In this document: piece after piece, positions 35,919-44,882 of the stretch
Layout of the letters: every line of letters starts with the position of its first letter
How positions within the stretch are numbered: position 1 is the first letter of the stretch
Origin: Candidatus Sulfotelmatobacter kueseliae
GTDB lineage: Bacteria; Acidobacteriota; Terriglobia; Terriglobales; Acidobacteriaceae
Direction: 5' to 3'
Assembly (NCBI GenBank): GCA_900290255.1
Contig: OMOD01000007.1
Location: 28,209 to 92,208, forward strand
DNA length: 64,000 nucleotides
Notes under the pieces: model-generated
What the model saw: the letters and a program-made list of their open reading frames with translations, nothing else
Databases searched by the model: none
What the model was told of the DNA's origin: nothing
Translations under genes and position numbers: made by a program

Positions 35919-36953
35919 TTACTTCGCTTTAAGCGATTTCTTGCGCTCGTTCACGGAAGGCGCCAGCTCGGTAGAACGTCTCAAGATCAGGCTGGTGATG
36001 AGTCGATACTCGTTCATTCGATGGTTCGGAGATACTTTTCCCACTTCGTTCATCAGGGCCCGGAATGCCAGCTTGGCCAGTTCCGTTTGCGACATTTGCA
36101 CGGTCGTCAGCGGCGGAGTAGTGAATTGAGCGAGTCGGATATCGTCGAACCCGATGACGGAGAGGTCAGCCGGTATTTTCATGTCGTGGTCGTAGGCTTC
36201 CCTGATCACTCCGATGGCGGTCATGTCATTGGAGCAAAGAACCGCAGTTGGGCAACAGTTGGATGCAATCAGTTTGGTCAGGGCACCCATGCCACCTTCC
36301 AGGCTGTGGTCCCCTTCTACGATCAGGTTAGCGGGAAGCCCGATTTCCGCCATGGATTGCAGGAACGCATTCTTCCTCGCCAACGCCGACTTCAGCTGGA
36401 GTGGTCCGCTGACAAAGGCGATGCGCGTATGACGCAGCGCCGCCAGATGTTGCACTGCCTGGCGAATCCCGCTTAGATAGTCGATTCGAATGTTGGCTAC
36501 GTGCGGGGCATCGGGCCCCACATCGACAAACACAAGCGGCACCTTGCGGAAGCGAAGGTGCTCGAGCAGCGAGTCTTCCATTCCGAAGGTCAGGATGGCA
36601 ACCCCGTCGACGCGCCGTTCGATCATGCGTCGCACGGATAATTCCATCCTCTTGGGATCGTGCACGGTCGACGTCAGCAGAATCTCGTAGTTGTTCTCGA
36701 CTGCGAGATTCTCGAACGTCTGAACAATCTCCGGGAAAAAGGGATTGGTAATTTCAGAGACGACCAAGCCAAAGATGCGGCTTCTGCCTGAGACTAGAGC
36801 CCGGGCTTGGGTATTGGGATAGTAGCCAAGTTTATCTACGACTCTCCAAACACGCTTGGCAAGTTGCGCGTCTACGGTGGGGACACGGTTAATCGCACGA
36901 GAAACGGTGGCGGTGGAAACCCTCGCCCTCCGCGCAATCTCACGGATATCCAT
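35919..36953 (-). CDS. LacI-family transcriptional regulator
   Basis: 344 residues from the ATG at 36951-36953. The HTH is MDIREIARRARVSTATVSRA, followed by the hinge helix region (YYPNTQARALVSGRS) and a periplasmic-binding-fold sensor domain (IFGLVVSEITNPFFPEIVQT; AVLCSNDMTAIGVIREA; LSVIGFDDIRLAQFTTPPLT). It should bind palindromes with a central CG and release them on binding a sugar. Such palindromes occur at 23505, 23636, 28795 and 37109, making it the likely regulator of the flanking glycan-use genes and of itself. Confidence 0.93.
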   Translation of the reverse strand: MDIREIARRARVSTATVSRAINRVPTVDAQLAKRVWRVVDKLGYYPNTQARALVSGRSRIFGLVVSEITNPFFPEIVQTFENLAVENNYEILLTSTVHDPKRMELSVRRMIERRVDGVAILTFGMEDSLLEHLRFRKVPLVFVDVGPDAPHVANIRIDYLSGIRQAVQHLAALRHTRIAFVSGPLQLKSALARKNAFLQSMAEIGLPANLIVEGDHSLEGGMGALTKLIASNCCPTAVLCSNDMTAIGVIREAYDHDMKIPADLSVIGFDDIRLAQFTTPPLTTVQMSQTELAKLAFRALMNEVGKVSPNHRMNEYRLITSLILRRSTELAPSVNERKKSLKAK

Positions 36954-37108
36954 AGAGCGGGAACAACCCGCGGGCACATCTTATCAAAGCCATGCCGAGG
37001 CCGCCAGCAGTACACGTTTACGGCGATACCGGGAGCCGATTTCTCGCTCTCCTTGGGCCAGACAACAGAGGCCCGTTCCACACTGAGCAAACCTCGAAGT
37101 ACAGCACA

Positions 37109-37120
37109 GGAAACGTTTAC
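37109..37120. promoter_or_regulatory. LacI-type operator upstream of the LacI gene
   Basis: GGAAACGTTTAC: an AAACGTTT core with G...C ends, about 155 bp upstream of the regulator start. A half site (ACACGTTTAC) lies near 37012. Consistent with autoregulation. Confidence 0.4.
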
Positions 37121-37218
37121 CGCGAAGGCATCCACGATGGTGGGTCAACGGAGCGTCGGCAAGTGACATGCTGGCCAACTCTGGACTGGCAAGCGCAGTT
37201 TCTAAGCCGCTCCGCTCG

Positions 37219-38583
37219 TCATGGTTTATAAGCACCTTCGGTCAGGTCGTCCGGCAAGGTCGAATATCTGCCCAGCATCTGGTAGGTCTCAATCAATGCC
37301 CAGTCAACCATCCGTTCTCCAGCACCTACCTCGACCCATGTGCTCGCACTCGCCGCCCCATATCCGCCACGGCTGGCAGCACGTATCGTCGGAAAGTATC
37401 CGTGATACCCGTTGGTGTATCCAAAGAACAGCGTAGTGCCAACCGGGCAACGGGCCCGCCAGCTCTCCTGAAAGTCGACAAAGGGCTCTCCTGGGACGGC
37501 GATGATTGCGATCTGCTTGTTGATCAGCACAGCCGTCACACGCGCGTCAATGACCGGGCGAATGGGCGATCCCATCTGCTCCAGACTTTTGGCGCCAAAG
37601 GTCTTCAGCAAAGCGGCACGAAACTGATCCGGATCCCAGCGAAGTCTCAGGTGCAGCGTTTCTTCACGGAAGTCGATGCTTGCGGAAGGATCATTTGCCG
37701 TCTGAATGCCTTTAGCTACGCGTACCACTTCCTGGCCCAACTGCTCACCGGTCCAATCGCGCAGTTTGATCGCGTTTTCCTTCATTGGCATGACCGCGTA
37801 GTAGGGATTGATGTCGCCATCCGCGCCTTGTACGAAAAAGCTCTGGACGTTCCCACCCAAGGCCTTCTCGACGACACGATTGGTGACGCCGGGATAGTCG
37901 GCCGAATACTGAAGGTTTTCCGAGCCGAGGACGACCGGGTGGCAGGCGTAGTTAATCAGAATTGCGAGAGGGACTCCGTTTCTATCATCGATGCGAAGAA
38001 CCGTCACGGTGGGATCCACCGGAGAGGTCGGAACCATGGTCGGATTCTGCTCGAACCAGCTCACCGACCCGTCGTCATTCACACGGAGCCGGTTGTGGCC
38101 GATGAAAACGGATCCGGTTCCAGTGCCGATTCGAGCGGTCTGCAAATTATCGGAAGCGGTCTTGATTCCTGCCGCGATCTCATTGAGCGCCCTCTGTTCC
38201 CATTCCGGGGGAGAGCCGTCGTACTCGTCTTTGATGACTGGAGCGGCATGTGTATGGGTCGCAGTCAGCAGCAGGCACGAGATGCCGCTCGACTTGCTGA
38301 CCACCTCCTTCAAGTGGTCCAACGAAGGTTCCCCAAAGCTGCGACCGAGATCGACGGCAACGATGGCAATTCGTTTCCCACCCGCGTCTAATACCAGGAT
38401 ACGGGCATAGAGCGGGTCCAGGGTCCCGGTGGCGGGATCCGTGCGGTCTTCGAAGCCCCACAACGGCTCGTGTGTTTTCGGTGTGATGTCGACCTTTGCA
38501 ATGCCTGCACGAAGCTCTGCGCGAGCGATAGAGATGCCCCATAGAAGAAGGACGCAGAGGACCCCCAGGAAACGGTTTCGCAT
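37219..38583 (-). CDS. Neutral/alkaline ceramidase-family protein (second copy)
   Basis: 454 residues from the ATG at 38581-38583 (GGGGGG ribosome site), signal peptide ending ISIARA. Family motifs: LRAGIAKVDITPKTHEPLWG, ATHTHAAP and NYACHPVVLG (zinc histidines), VPGEPFVDFQ and YTNGYHGYFPT. Neutral ceramidases hydrolyse the amide bond of ceramide; many bacterial relatives may act on other N-acyl lipids. The C-terminal Ig-like domain of the longer enzymes is absent. Third gene of the receptor-ceramidase-ceramidase run. Confidence 0.85.
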   Translation of the reverse strand: MRNRFLGVLCVLLLWGISIARAELRAGIAKVDITPKTHEPLWGFEDRTDPATGTLDPLYARILVLDAGGKRIAIVAVDLGRSFGEPSLDHLKEVVSKSSGISCLLLTATHTHAAPVIKDEYDGSPPEWEQRALNEIAAGIKTASDNLQTARIGTGTGSVFIGHNRLRVNDDGSVSWFEQNPTMVPTSPVDPTVTVLRIDDRNGVPLAILINYACHPVVLGSENLQYSADYPGVTNRVVEKALGGNVQSFFVQGADGDINPYYAVMPMKENAIKLRDWTGEQLGQEVVRVAKGIQTANDPSASIDFREETLHLRLRWDPDQFRAALLKTFGAKSLEQMGSPIRPVIDARVTAVLINKQIAIIAVPGEPFVDFQESWRARCPVGTTLFFGYTNGYHGYFPTIRAASRGGYGAASASTWVEVGAGERMVDWALIETYQMLGRYSTLPDDLTEGAYKP

Positions 38584-38630
38584 ATGCCCCCCAAAAAACT
38601 GTTGCCAATCGGATTTCAATAACCTCAAAC

Positions 38631-40115
38631 TCACTTCTGTTCCATCAAGCCAACCAGCGTGCGCGTCACGGCTCCCGCCATTTCCGGGCCGCAGGAATTG
38701 ACTTCGCCGTACCAGCGCTCAGGTTTGTTGTTGAGCCAGGGTGGCTCGTTATCCCATTCCGCCTTGGGGATGATGTAGCCCAACTCGTCGTTCCCGAGCC
38801 CGAAAATGAACTGGTACTTACTCTTCATGTGGGCTCGCAGGGTTGGTTCAAATGGCGCGTCGGGGAAGTCGGCTCCCGGATAGCGGGTGATCCCACCGTT
38901 GACCAGTTCCGGGTAGATCTCTCCCGGAACGGTTGTGATTTCCGCCGTTACCTGATTCTTGCTCATGAATTCGAGGTAGTCGACTTCCGTTTGCAAATCC
39001 TTGCCCGTGGCCTGCGGGAGTTGTGCCTGGCCGGAAAGCTCTTTCAGGGGGCTGGGCGAATCCTTGAGCAGGATGCTCTGGTCGGGTTTTCCTTCGGTAT
39101 AAAGCGGGCGCCGACCCTTGAAGGCCCCCGCCGCGGCAGCGATCCGGAAAAGTTCATTTTGCAGGGGCACGAAGATGACCGACTTGCGGATCACGACCGA
39201 ATCGATGTCGAACTTCGTCCCGCTTTCGAGCGCGCGCAGGGCGAGATCGCCCACAAGATTGCCGAACAGCTCGGCCTTGGTCCACGTGGCATCTTTCGCT
39301 ACCTGACCCGTCTCCGGGTCCTGCAGAGCGACCTGGTCCCCGAGTGTGCTGAGCAACCCGCCAATGGAGCCGTTGAAATAGACGGCCACCCCGCCGGCCT
39401 TCTCTTCCACGCGCTTGCATAGCCAGAAGGGAAAGTCAGCAGTGATCTCGGTGTTTTTTGATTCGAGGGTTTCCGGATGGTCGCTCCAGTTCACCAGGGT
39501 GGCAATCGTCTTGCCTCCGGAAGCAGCCGTGAGCTGCATCGTGAACAGAAAAGGGTCCTTCACATAAGGCGGGCGGTCGTCATTCTGCAGCAGAGCGAGC
39601 AGCGGATGGGTGTCCCGCGCCAGTGTCAGCTGCGCGTCGGTCATGGAGTGGACGGCCTTGGCGGCGGTTTCTGCGATCTGTTCGTCAACCCAGTCCAGGT
39701 ACTTCTCGTCAATCCCGGATTGCAGTGGGGCAGGGCCCCAAATCCCCATCGTGTCAGGCCCCTCGTGGTCGTGCGTCGAGGCCACGATCACATGGGTCAC
39801 TTCGGGGGCCAGTTGCTTCATCTTCTCTCGGACCTTCAGCACGTTGTCATAAAAGAGCCCGATCACGTCCACCGCGCACATCGCGACCGTGTCTTTTCCT
39901 GTGCTCAGTGCCAGGCAGCGGACATAGAGGTCGTCATGAACGCCGGTGGCGACACGGTTGAAATCGAAGCCGGCCATGTACACCTTGCCCGACTTCACAT
40001 CCGGAGTGATGACGCTCTTGGCTGCACCTGCCCGCAACCCGGCTCCCCATGCCTGGAACGGCATGACGGCCAGCAAAAAGACGATGATTGAAGCTCTGCT
40101 AATGTTGCTGCGCAC
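38631..40115 (-). CDS. Neutral/alkaline ceramidase-family protein (first copy)
   Basis: 494 residues. A GTG start at 40113-40115 is preferred because AAGGAGG lies five bases upstream. Signal peptide ends FQAWGAG. LRAGAAKSVITPDVKSGKVY, ASTHDHEGPDTMG (zinc HxH), NWSDHPETLE, VPGEIYPELVNG and FGLGNDELGYIIP follow the family pattern, but it is quite diverged from the neighbouring paralogue. It starts 35 bp after the TonB-dependent receptor stop, so it is probably co-transcribed. The substrate is inferred as a ceramide-like amide. Confidence 0.85.
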   Translation of the reverse strand: MRSNISRASIIVFLLAVMPFQAWGAGLRAGAAKSVITPDVKSGKVYMAGFDFNRVATGVHDDLYVRCLALSTGKDTVAMCAVDVIGLFYDNVLKVREKMKQLAPEVTHVIVASTHDHEGPDTMGIWGPAPLQSGIDEKYLDWVDEQIAETAAKAVHSMTDAQLTLARDTHPLLALLQNDDRPPYVKDPFLFTMQLTAASGGKTIATLVNWSDHPETLESKNTEITADFPFWLCKRVEEKAGGVAVYFNGSIGGLLSTLGDQVALQDPETGQVAKDATWTKAELFGNLVGDLALRALESGTKFDIDSVVIRKSVIFVPLQNELFRIAAAAGAFKGRRPLYTEGKPDQSILLKDSPSPLKELSGQAQLPQATGKDLQTEVDYLEFMSKNQVTAEITTVPGEIYPELVNGGITRYPGADFPDAPFEPTLRAHMKSKYQFIFGLGNDELGYIIPKAEWDNEPPWLNNKPERWYGEVNSCGPEMAGAVTRTLVGLMEQK

Positions 40116-40150
40116 AATTTCCTCCTTGTCGAACACCGAAATGGCGCTGG

Positions 40151-43100
40151 CTAGAAAATAAGTTTCAGCCCCAACTGGACCTCACGCGGGTCTCCTGGAC
40201 CCCCGGAGGCAAAACCGGCGACGGCTTGGACCGTGTTGAAAATCTTTCCGAAACTCGGCGATGCCAGGTCGGCCTGCGGGACGTCAAAATTCGCCCGATT
40301 CAGGAGGTTGAAAATCTGCCCGTCGAATTCCAGAGCCGTTCCTTCCGTCAGCCGGAAGTGCCGCGACACCGAGAAATCCCAACTTGCGAGACCGGGCCCG
40401 GTCAAGCTATTGCGGCCCGCGTCTCCGAAGGTGTAAGGCGCCGGAGCACTGAAGGCGGAAGCGAGCACCCACTGATTGGGCGTCTGCTTTGCCGGAACAG
40501 GGTTCCCGACCAGGTTCGGGCGGTCGTCACCCTCGTTCGTTTGGCTGATGTCTCCGCTGATTTGTGGTGTAAATGGCGGCCCGCTCTGTGCGGTAAAGAT
40601 GCCACTCACTTCCCAGTCGCTGACCAGATAGTTGAGCACGTGGTTCCCTGCCTGGAAGCGACCTGCACCGAAAGGCAGCTTGTAAACATAGGCCGCGGAC
40701 AAGCGGTGGCGAATGTCGAACTCGGAGCGCGCCCGCTCCGCCGCCAGGTCGTGCGAGTTCTGGGGGAAGTTGGTATTGCGGTTGGTGCCGAACACGGTGG
40801 AGTTCGTATCAATCGACTTCGAGTAGGTGTACGCCACCAGGAGGGCCATCCCATCGGAGAAGTGCCTCTCCAATTTCGTCTGCAGGGAATGGTAGATCGA
40901 GTCTCCGTTGGAGTCCGTGTAGGTGAAGTTTCCGTAATTTGGATAAGGTTGCGTGGTCGTCTGGGTCGCCGGATTGGGGATGGGCTCATTGGGGTCCCAC
41001 TCGCGCACCAGGTGCAACCCACGCGTGCCCACATAGCCCACTTCGAGCAGGAACGCTCTCGGCAGCTCCCGCTGCACATTCAGAGTCCACTCGTAAATCT
41101 TCGCATCCCGGAAGTGCAGATTGAAGGGTGACGGTGAGGCGAAGGCCGGTCCGACCATGTTTGGCTCGAACACACTTTGAAGGATGGCCCCCGTGCCCAC
41201 CTCCGCGGGGTTCAGCGGGAGTACCGTTGTCAATTCCCCAAAGCTTTCCTTGGCGAACGGGGGATTGGCCGATTTCTGGAAATCCACGTCGCCAAATGTG
41301 CGGTCATAGAAAACTCCGCCGCCGCCGCGCACCACGGTCTTTGCCTGCGGCGACCAACTAAACCCCAACCGCGGAGCAAAGTCATCGCGGTCGGGATACT
41401 GCAGGGCGCGGTTTTCCGCGGTGCTCCCCAGGCTCGTCGTACCGACAGTGGTATAACTCCCGGTCGTCGAATCGTACTGCATCAGGGTGACCGCAGAAGT
41501 TCCCGCCACCATGATGTCCCCGTTCTGAAAGTCGAAATTAGCGAACTGGTTCTTCTGGTCGGTCACCAGCCCGTTGTACTCGTAACGCAGCCCGAGGTTC
41601 AGCGTGAGATTGGGACGCACCTTCCAGTTGTCCTGGAAAAAAAAGTTGGGAGAGTTCATCGCCCCGGAAATGTAGGCGGCAATCCCGTTGATCCAGTATG
41701 TGGGCAGGCCCAGCAACGCGTCCGCAAGGCCATTGCCCAGGATGGTATTAGCGGGCAGCCCAAGATCTCCCGGGGTCAGATTTCCCAGGCCGCCAGTGAC
41801 CAAACCGGTGAAGTCAAATTCGCCGCGAATCGTATTATCTTCCGAGAAATTGCCGCGGTGCACCGAGGCCACGGACACACCGTAAGCCATGGAATGATTG
41901 CCGTGAACCTGCGTGACTGTATCGGCGAGTTCGAAGGTGTTGACCGCGCCGGTCTGTGGCGTGCTTTCGTCCGATCCCATACTGACGTAGCTGCCTACGT
42001 TCATATTGGGCACGCCCGTCTGGCTGGGGATGGTACTCAAGCCTAGAATGCCCAATTGCTGCGCGATCGTCTGTCCCTGATCCTGGTTGATATAGTCGAG
42101 CTTCCAGCGGTTATAGCCGAACTTGAATTCGTTCAGCAGGGAGTGCCGGAAGGTGTGCGTCCAGTCCAGTCCCGCGATCATAAAACCGTCCCGATTCCGC
42201 TGTCCGTAACCTGGCAACGCGCTGCCTCCTGCGAAGGGCAAAAAAGTGTGGTCGAGCGTTTGCCCGAAGCGGAAGAACATGGTGTCCTTGGTTCCCCACT
42301 GGTGATCGACGCGGGCGGTGTAAGTGGCCAGTGCGATGCCGCGTTTTCCCTCCGCTTGGTAGTTGGCATCGCCGCATGCCGCGTTCGGGATGTTCGGCTG
42401 GGGGTAAAGATTCATCAGCGCCTGCCCCACGGGGTCTGCGGCCGGCAACACCTGGTTAATGTTCGTAAACGGCTGCACGGTACCACTTAGCAGGGCTACT
42501 GGGTTGATCAGCACCGTCGGTGCCGCGCAGTCCGAGTCAAGAAGGTCGGAAAAGTCCCCGCCACGCTCTTTGAGCGTGGGCACAAGAGAGTTGTTGTAAA
42601 AGGCCCGGCTCTCCCGCAATTCTTCGAAGGCCAGGAAGAAGAAGCTTCGGTCGCGACCCTTGTAGATGCTGGGAAGTGTGATCGGACCACCCAGGGTGGC
42701 TCCGAACTGGTTGCGCACGAACGGCGGCACCTCGGGTTCAAAGTAGTTGGGCGCATCGAAGATCTTGTTGCGAACGAAATCGTGCAGGCTGCCGTGCAAC
42801 TGATTGGTGCCCGAGCGAGTCACCATGTTGACCTGGGCCCCGGCCTGCCCGCCGAATCGCGCGTCGTACATCCCTGTCTCCATGCGGAACTCCTGCACCG
42901 AATCCAGGGGTGGCGTGACCACGTACTGTCCCACGCTCATGGTCGTGTTGCTCATGCCGTCGAGCAGATAATTGTTCATCGACTCGCGCAGGCCGTTCAC
43001 GTTGATGGCCCCGCCGCGCTCGCTGTTCTCCGAGCCGCCTGCGGCTGGCACCACCCCAGGCGTAAAGAGCGTTAACTCCAGGAAATGCCGACCGTTGAGC

Positions 43101-43546
43101 GGAAGCTCCTGCACTTTCCCCTGTTCAATCGTCGTGCCCACCGAGGAGGATTGCGTATCCAGCACGGTCGGAGGCGCGGAGACTGTGATCTCCGTGGCTT
43201 GCGCCCCGACTTTCATCTGAAAATCGATCTTCAAGTGGGCGTTGACCAGCAGTTGCACCGTGCCGGTCCTCGTCTTTTCGAACCCGGCCGCCTGCACCTC
43301 GAGCCGGTAATGGCCGGGCGGCAGCAGCGGAATTAGGTAGGAACCGTCGGCCACCGTCGTGGCGCCGCGGGTAAATCCGGTGTCCTGCTCGACCGCCGTT
43401 ACTTGCGCACCGCCGATAACCGCGCCCGACGAGTCAGTCACTTGTCCGGTGAAGCTCCCTTGGACCTGTTGTGCCCGCGCAACGGAGCACCATCCGGCCA
43501 GCAATAGGAAAGAAAAAATGGCAGACGCCAGTATCGTGCGTTTCAT
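40151..43546 (-). CDS. Oar-like TonB-dependent receptor
   Basis: 1131 residues with GGGAGG upstream of the ATG. Signal peptide ending SVARAQ, CarboxypepD_reg domain (GQVTDSSGAVIGGAQVTAVE; residues ~30-110), plug region (VQELPLNGRHFLELTLFTPG; NNYLLDGMSNTT), then a barrel ending GLKLIF. It heads an apparent operon with two ceramidase-family genes, which suggests uptake or processing of lipid-linked or N-acylated substrates rather than plain polysaccharide. Confidence 0.92.
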   Translation of the reverse strand: MKRTILASAIFSFLLLAGWCSVARAQQVQGSFTGQVTDSSGAVIGGAQVTAVEQDTGFTRGATTVADGSYLIPLLPPGHYRLEVQAAGFEKTRTGTVQLLVNAHLKIDFQMKVGAQATEITVSAPPTVLDTQSSSVGTTIEQGKVQELPLNGRHFLELTLFTPGVVPAAGGSENSERGGAINVNGLRESMNNYLLDGMSNTTMSVGQYVVTPPLDSVQEFRMETGMYDARFGGQAGAQVNMVTRSGTNQLHGSLHDFVRNKIFDAPNYFEPEVPPFVRNQFGATLGGPITLPSIYKGRDRSFFFLAFEELRESRAFYNNSLVPTLKERGGDFSDLLDSDCAAPTVLINPVALLSGTVQPFTNINQVLPAADPVGQALMNLYPQPNIPNAACGDANYQAEGKRGIALATYTARVDHQWGTKDTMFFRFGQTLDHTFLPFAGGSALPGYGQRNRDGFMIAGLDWTHTFRHSLLNEFKFGYNRWKLDYINQDQGQTIAQQLGILGLSTIPSQTGVPNMNVGSYVSMGSDESTPQTGAVNTFELADTVTQVHGNHSMAYGVSVASVHRGNFSEDNTIRGEFDFTGLVTGGLGNLTPGDLGLPANTILGNGLADALLGLPTYWINGIAAYISGAMNSPNFFFQDNWKVRPNLTLNLGLRYEYNGLVTDQKNQFANFDFQNGDIMVAGTSAVTLMQYDSTTGSYTTVGTTSLGSTAENRALQYPDRDDFAPRLGFSWSPQAKTVVRGGGGVFYDRTFGDVDFQKSANPPFAKESFGELTTVLPLNPAEVGTGAILQSVFEPNMVGPAFASPSPFNLHFRDAKIYEWTLNVQRELPRAFLLEVGYVGTRGLHLVREWDPNEPIPNPATQTTTQPYPNYGNFTYTDSNGDSIYHSLQTKLERHFSDGMALLVAYTYSKSIDTNSTVFGTNRNTNFPQNSHDLAAERARSEFDIRHRLSAAYVYKLPFGAGRFQAGNHVLNYLVSDWEVSGIFTAQSGPPFTPQISGDISQTNEGDDRPNLVGNPVPAKQTPNQWVLASAFSAPAPYTFGDAGRNSLTGPGLASWDFSVSRHFRLTEGTALEFDGQIFNLLNRANFDVPQADLASPSFGKIFNTVQAVAGFASGGPGDPREVQLGLKLIF

Positions 43547-43861
43547 TGAAGGGACCTCCCAAGGCTAAGAGCGCTTCTCGATCGAGGCGTGGCCCATTTG
43601 ACCATAGGCGTTTCGGCCGCTGCCCAAGAACACGCAAAACACAATAAAGCAGCAACAGCCTCCTGCGAATTGAGAAAACTCATGGGTCTCCGGGGATCAG
43701 TGCTCCCCCAGTGAAGGCGGGCAACCCGCCCCTCCGAGAACAACTCAGACAGGCAGTGAAGAATGCCTGCCCAACTGCATGCGGAATTTTCCTGTAACGA
43801 TTTAATGAAACGGTGTAGTATCATCTAGTTCAACGGGTGGTGTCAAGGGGAAGTTTGCCGC
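43547..43861. other. Intergenic, receptor promoter region
   Basis: No gene seen. A TGAAACGG half of a LacI-type site occurs near 43806, too weak to list as an operator. Confidence 0.4.
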
Positions 43862-44115
43862 TGGTTGAGCGTTGACGCAGCAGATAGCGGCATCGGTTTG
43901 TTGCAATTGCGCCTGACTGAGTTCGACGATCGAACCCAGGCCAAGCTGATAACGGCTATGGGCGAGACTCAGGCCGAGATCGGCTTCCTTGGCGAGCTCG
44001 GCGGCAACGCCGGCACGCCGAAATGCGGTGTTGCTGGAGAGCCATGCAGTGCGAACATCCCTCACGACCCGGTCGCGCAGATCCCGAGCGCTTTCCGCCG
44101 CAGCTTTGGCCGGGA
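43862..44115 (-). pseudogene. TolC-type outer-membrane efflux protein fragment
   Basis: The minus strand reads SARDLRDRVVRDVRTAWLSS, then AELAKEADLGLSLAHSRYQL and GLGSIVELSQAQLQQTDAAI, a clear piece of the coiled-coil region of TolC-like factors, stopping where ARYDYQIA-type sequence should follow. The upstream part overlaps the end of the TetR gene in another frame. It is a remnant of an older efflux operon, not the factor used by the intact RND system at 49392-50855. Confidence 0.75.
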
Positions 44116-44757
44116 AGTTTGCTTCCGAAGCGGCCCACCGAGGACAAGGCTGCAGACCTCGCGAATGTAATTCTCACTGAGTTCGTCATGCCGGATCAGG
44201 AAACGCATGTAGATTGCGCCGTAGAGCGTATCGAGCACGACGTCAAGGTCGAGGTTCTCTGGAAGCTCGCCTCGTTCAATTGCCCGTCGCAGGGTCTTGT
44301 AGGCTTCCTCCCGGCGCGGCCGCAGGAAGCGCTCACGGAAGGCAGTGAGCAATTCAGGGTCGGACTGCCCTCCTGCCAGTAGCGCGGCTACAATCCGGCC
44401 GCGCGGGCTGCGCAGCACGCCCAGAAATTGCGCCATCTGCAGGCTCATGTCCCGGTACACAGAACCCGTATTGGGAAAATGCAGTTCCGGCTCCGCGCTG
44501 GAAGCAAATGCGTCTACCACCAGAGCGCCCTTGTTCGGCCACCAGCGATACACGGTGGCTTTGCCTACGTCGGCATCGGCGGCAATGGCTTCGATGGTCA
44601 GACCGGAGAAGCTGGAGCGCTGCAGCAGTTTCAGCGTGCTTCGAAATATGGCCTGGCGCGCCTGCTCGCTGCGGGGACGGCCAGGCAAGCGCCGGCCATT
44701 TGCGCCATCGTCGGAATCGCGCCCGTGTTTCCGGCCACCCGAAAGTAATTGCCGCAT
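44062..44757 (-). CDS. TetR-family regulator, divergent from the RND efflux operon
   Basis: 231 residues. HTH in GLTIEAIAADADVGKATVYR, followed by WWPNKGALV, typical of TetR/AcrR. The ligand domain includes a TetR_C-like segment (FRERFLRPRREEAYKTLRRA). The last ~25 residues come from sequence that also encodes the TolC remnant in another frame, so the natural C-terminus may have been extended by rearrangement. It is expected to repress the divergent RND operon through the palindrome at 44786-44798. Confidence 0.9.
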   Translation of the reverse strand: MRQLLSGGRKHGRDSDDGANGRRLPGRPRSEQARQAIFRSTLKLLQRSSFSGLTIEAIAADADVGKATVYRWWPNKGALVVDAFASSAEPELHFPNTGSVYRDMSLQMAQFLGVLRSPRGRIVAALLAGGQSDPELLTAFRERFLRPRREEAYKTLRRAIERGELPENLDLDVVLDTLYGAIYMRFLIRHDELSENYIREVCSLVLGGPLRKQTSRPKLRRKALGICATGS

Positions 44758-44785
44758 CCGCCCACTTTAGCATATATTGAATCCA

Positions 44786-44798
44786 ATACGTACCGTAT
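44786..44798. promoter_or_regulatory. Putative TetR operator
   Basis: ATACG-TAC-CGTAT, a perfect inverted repeat with a 3-bp centre, 29 bp upstream of the tetR start and 85 bp upstream of the permease gene, as expected for a shared operator. Confidence 0.6.
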
Positions 44799-44882
44799 CG
44801 AATCAGCAAGGTCTGTAATTTTGTCTGAGTCCGGCCGGGTGTAGATTGGGGGAACGTTGCCGGCCGGAATTCGAGTCGCTCT

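Noticed and set aside
37168..38391. Plus-strand frame of 407 codons opposite a ceramidase-family gene
   Set aside because: No motif, and the opposite strand has zinc-site histidines and a ribosome site.
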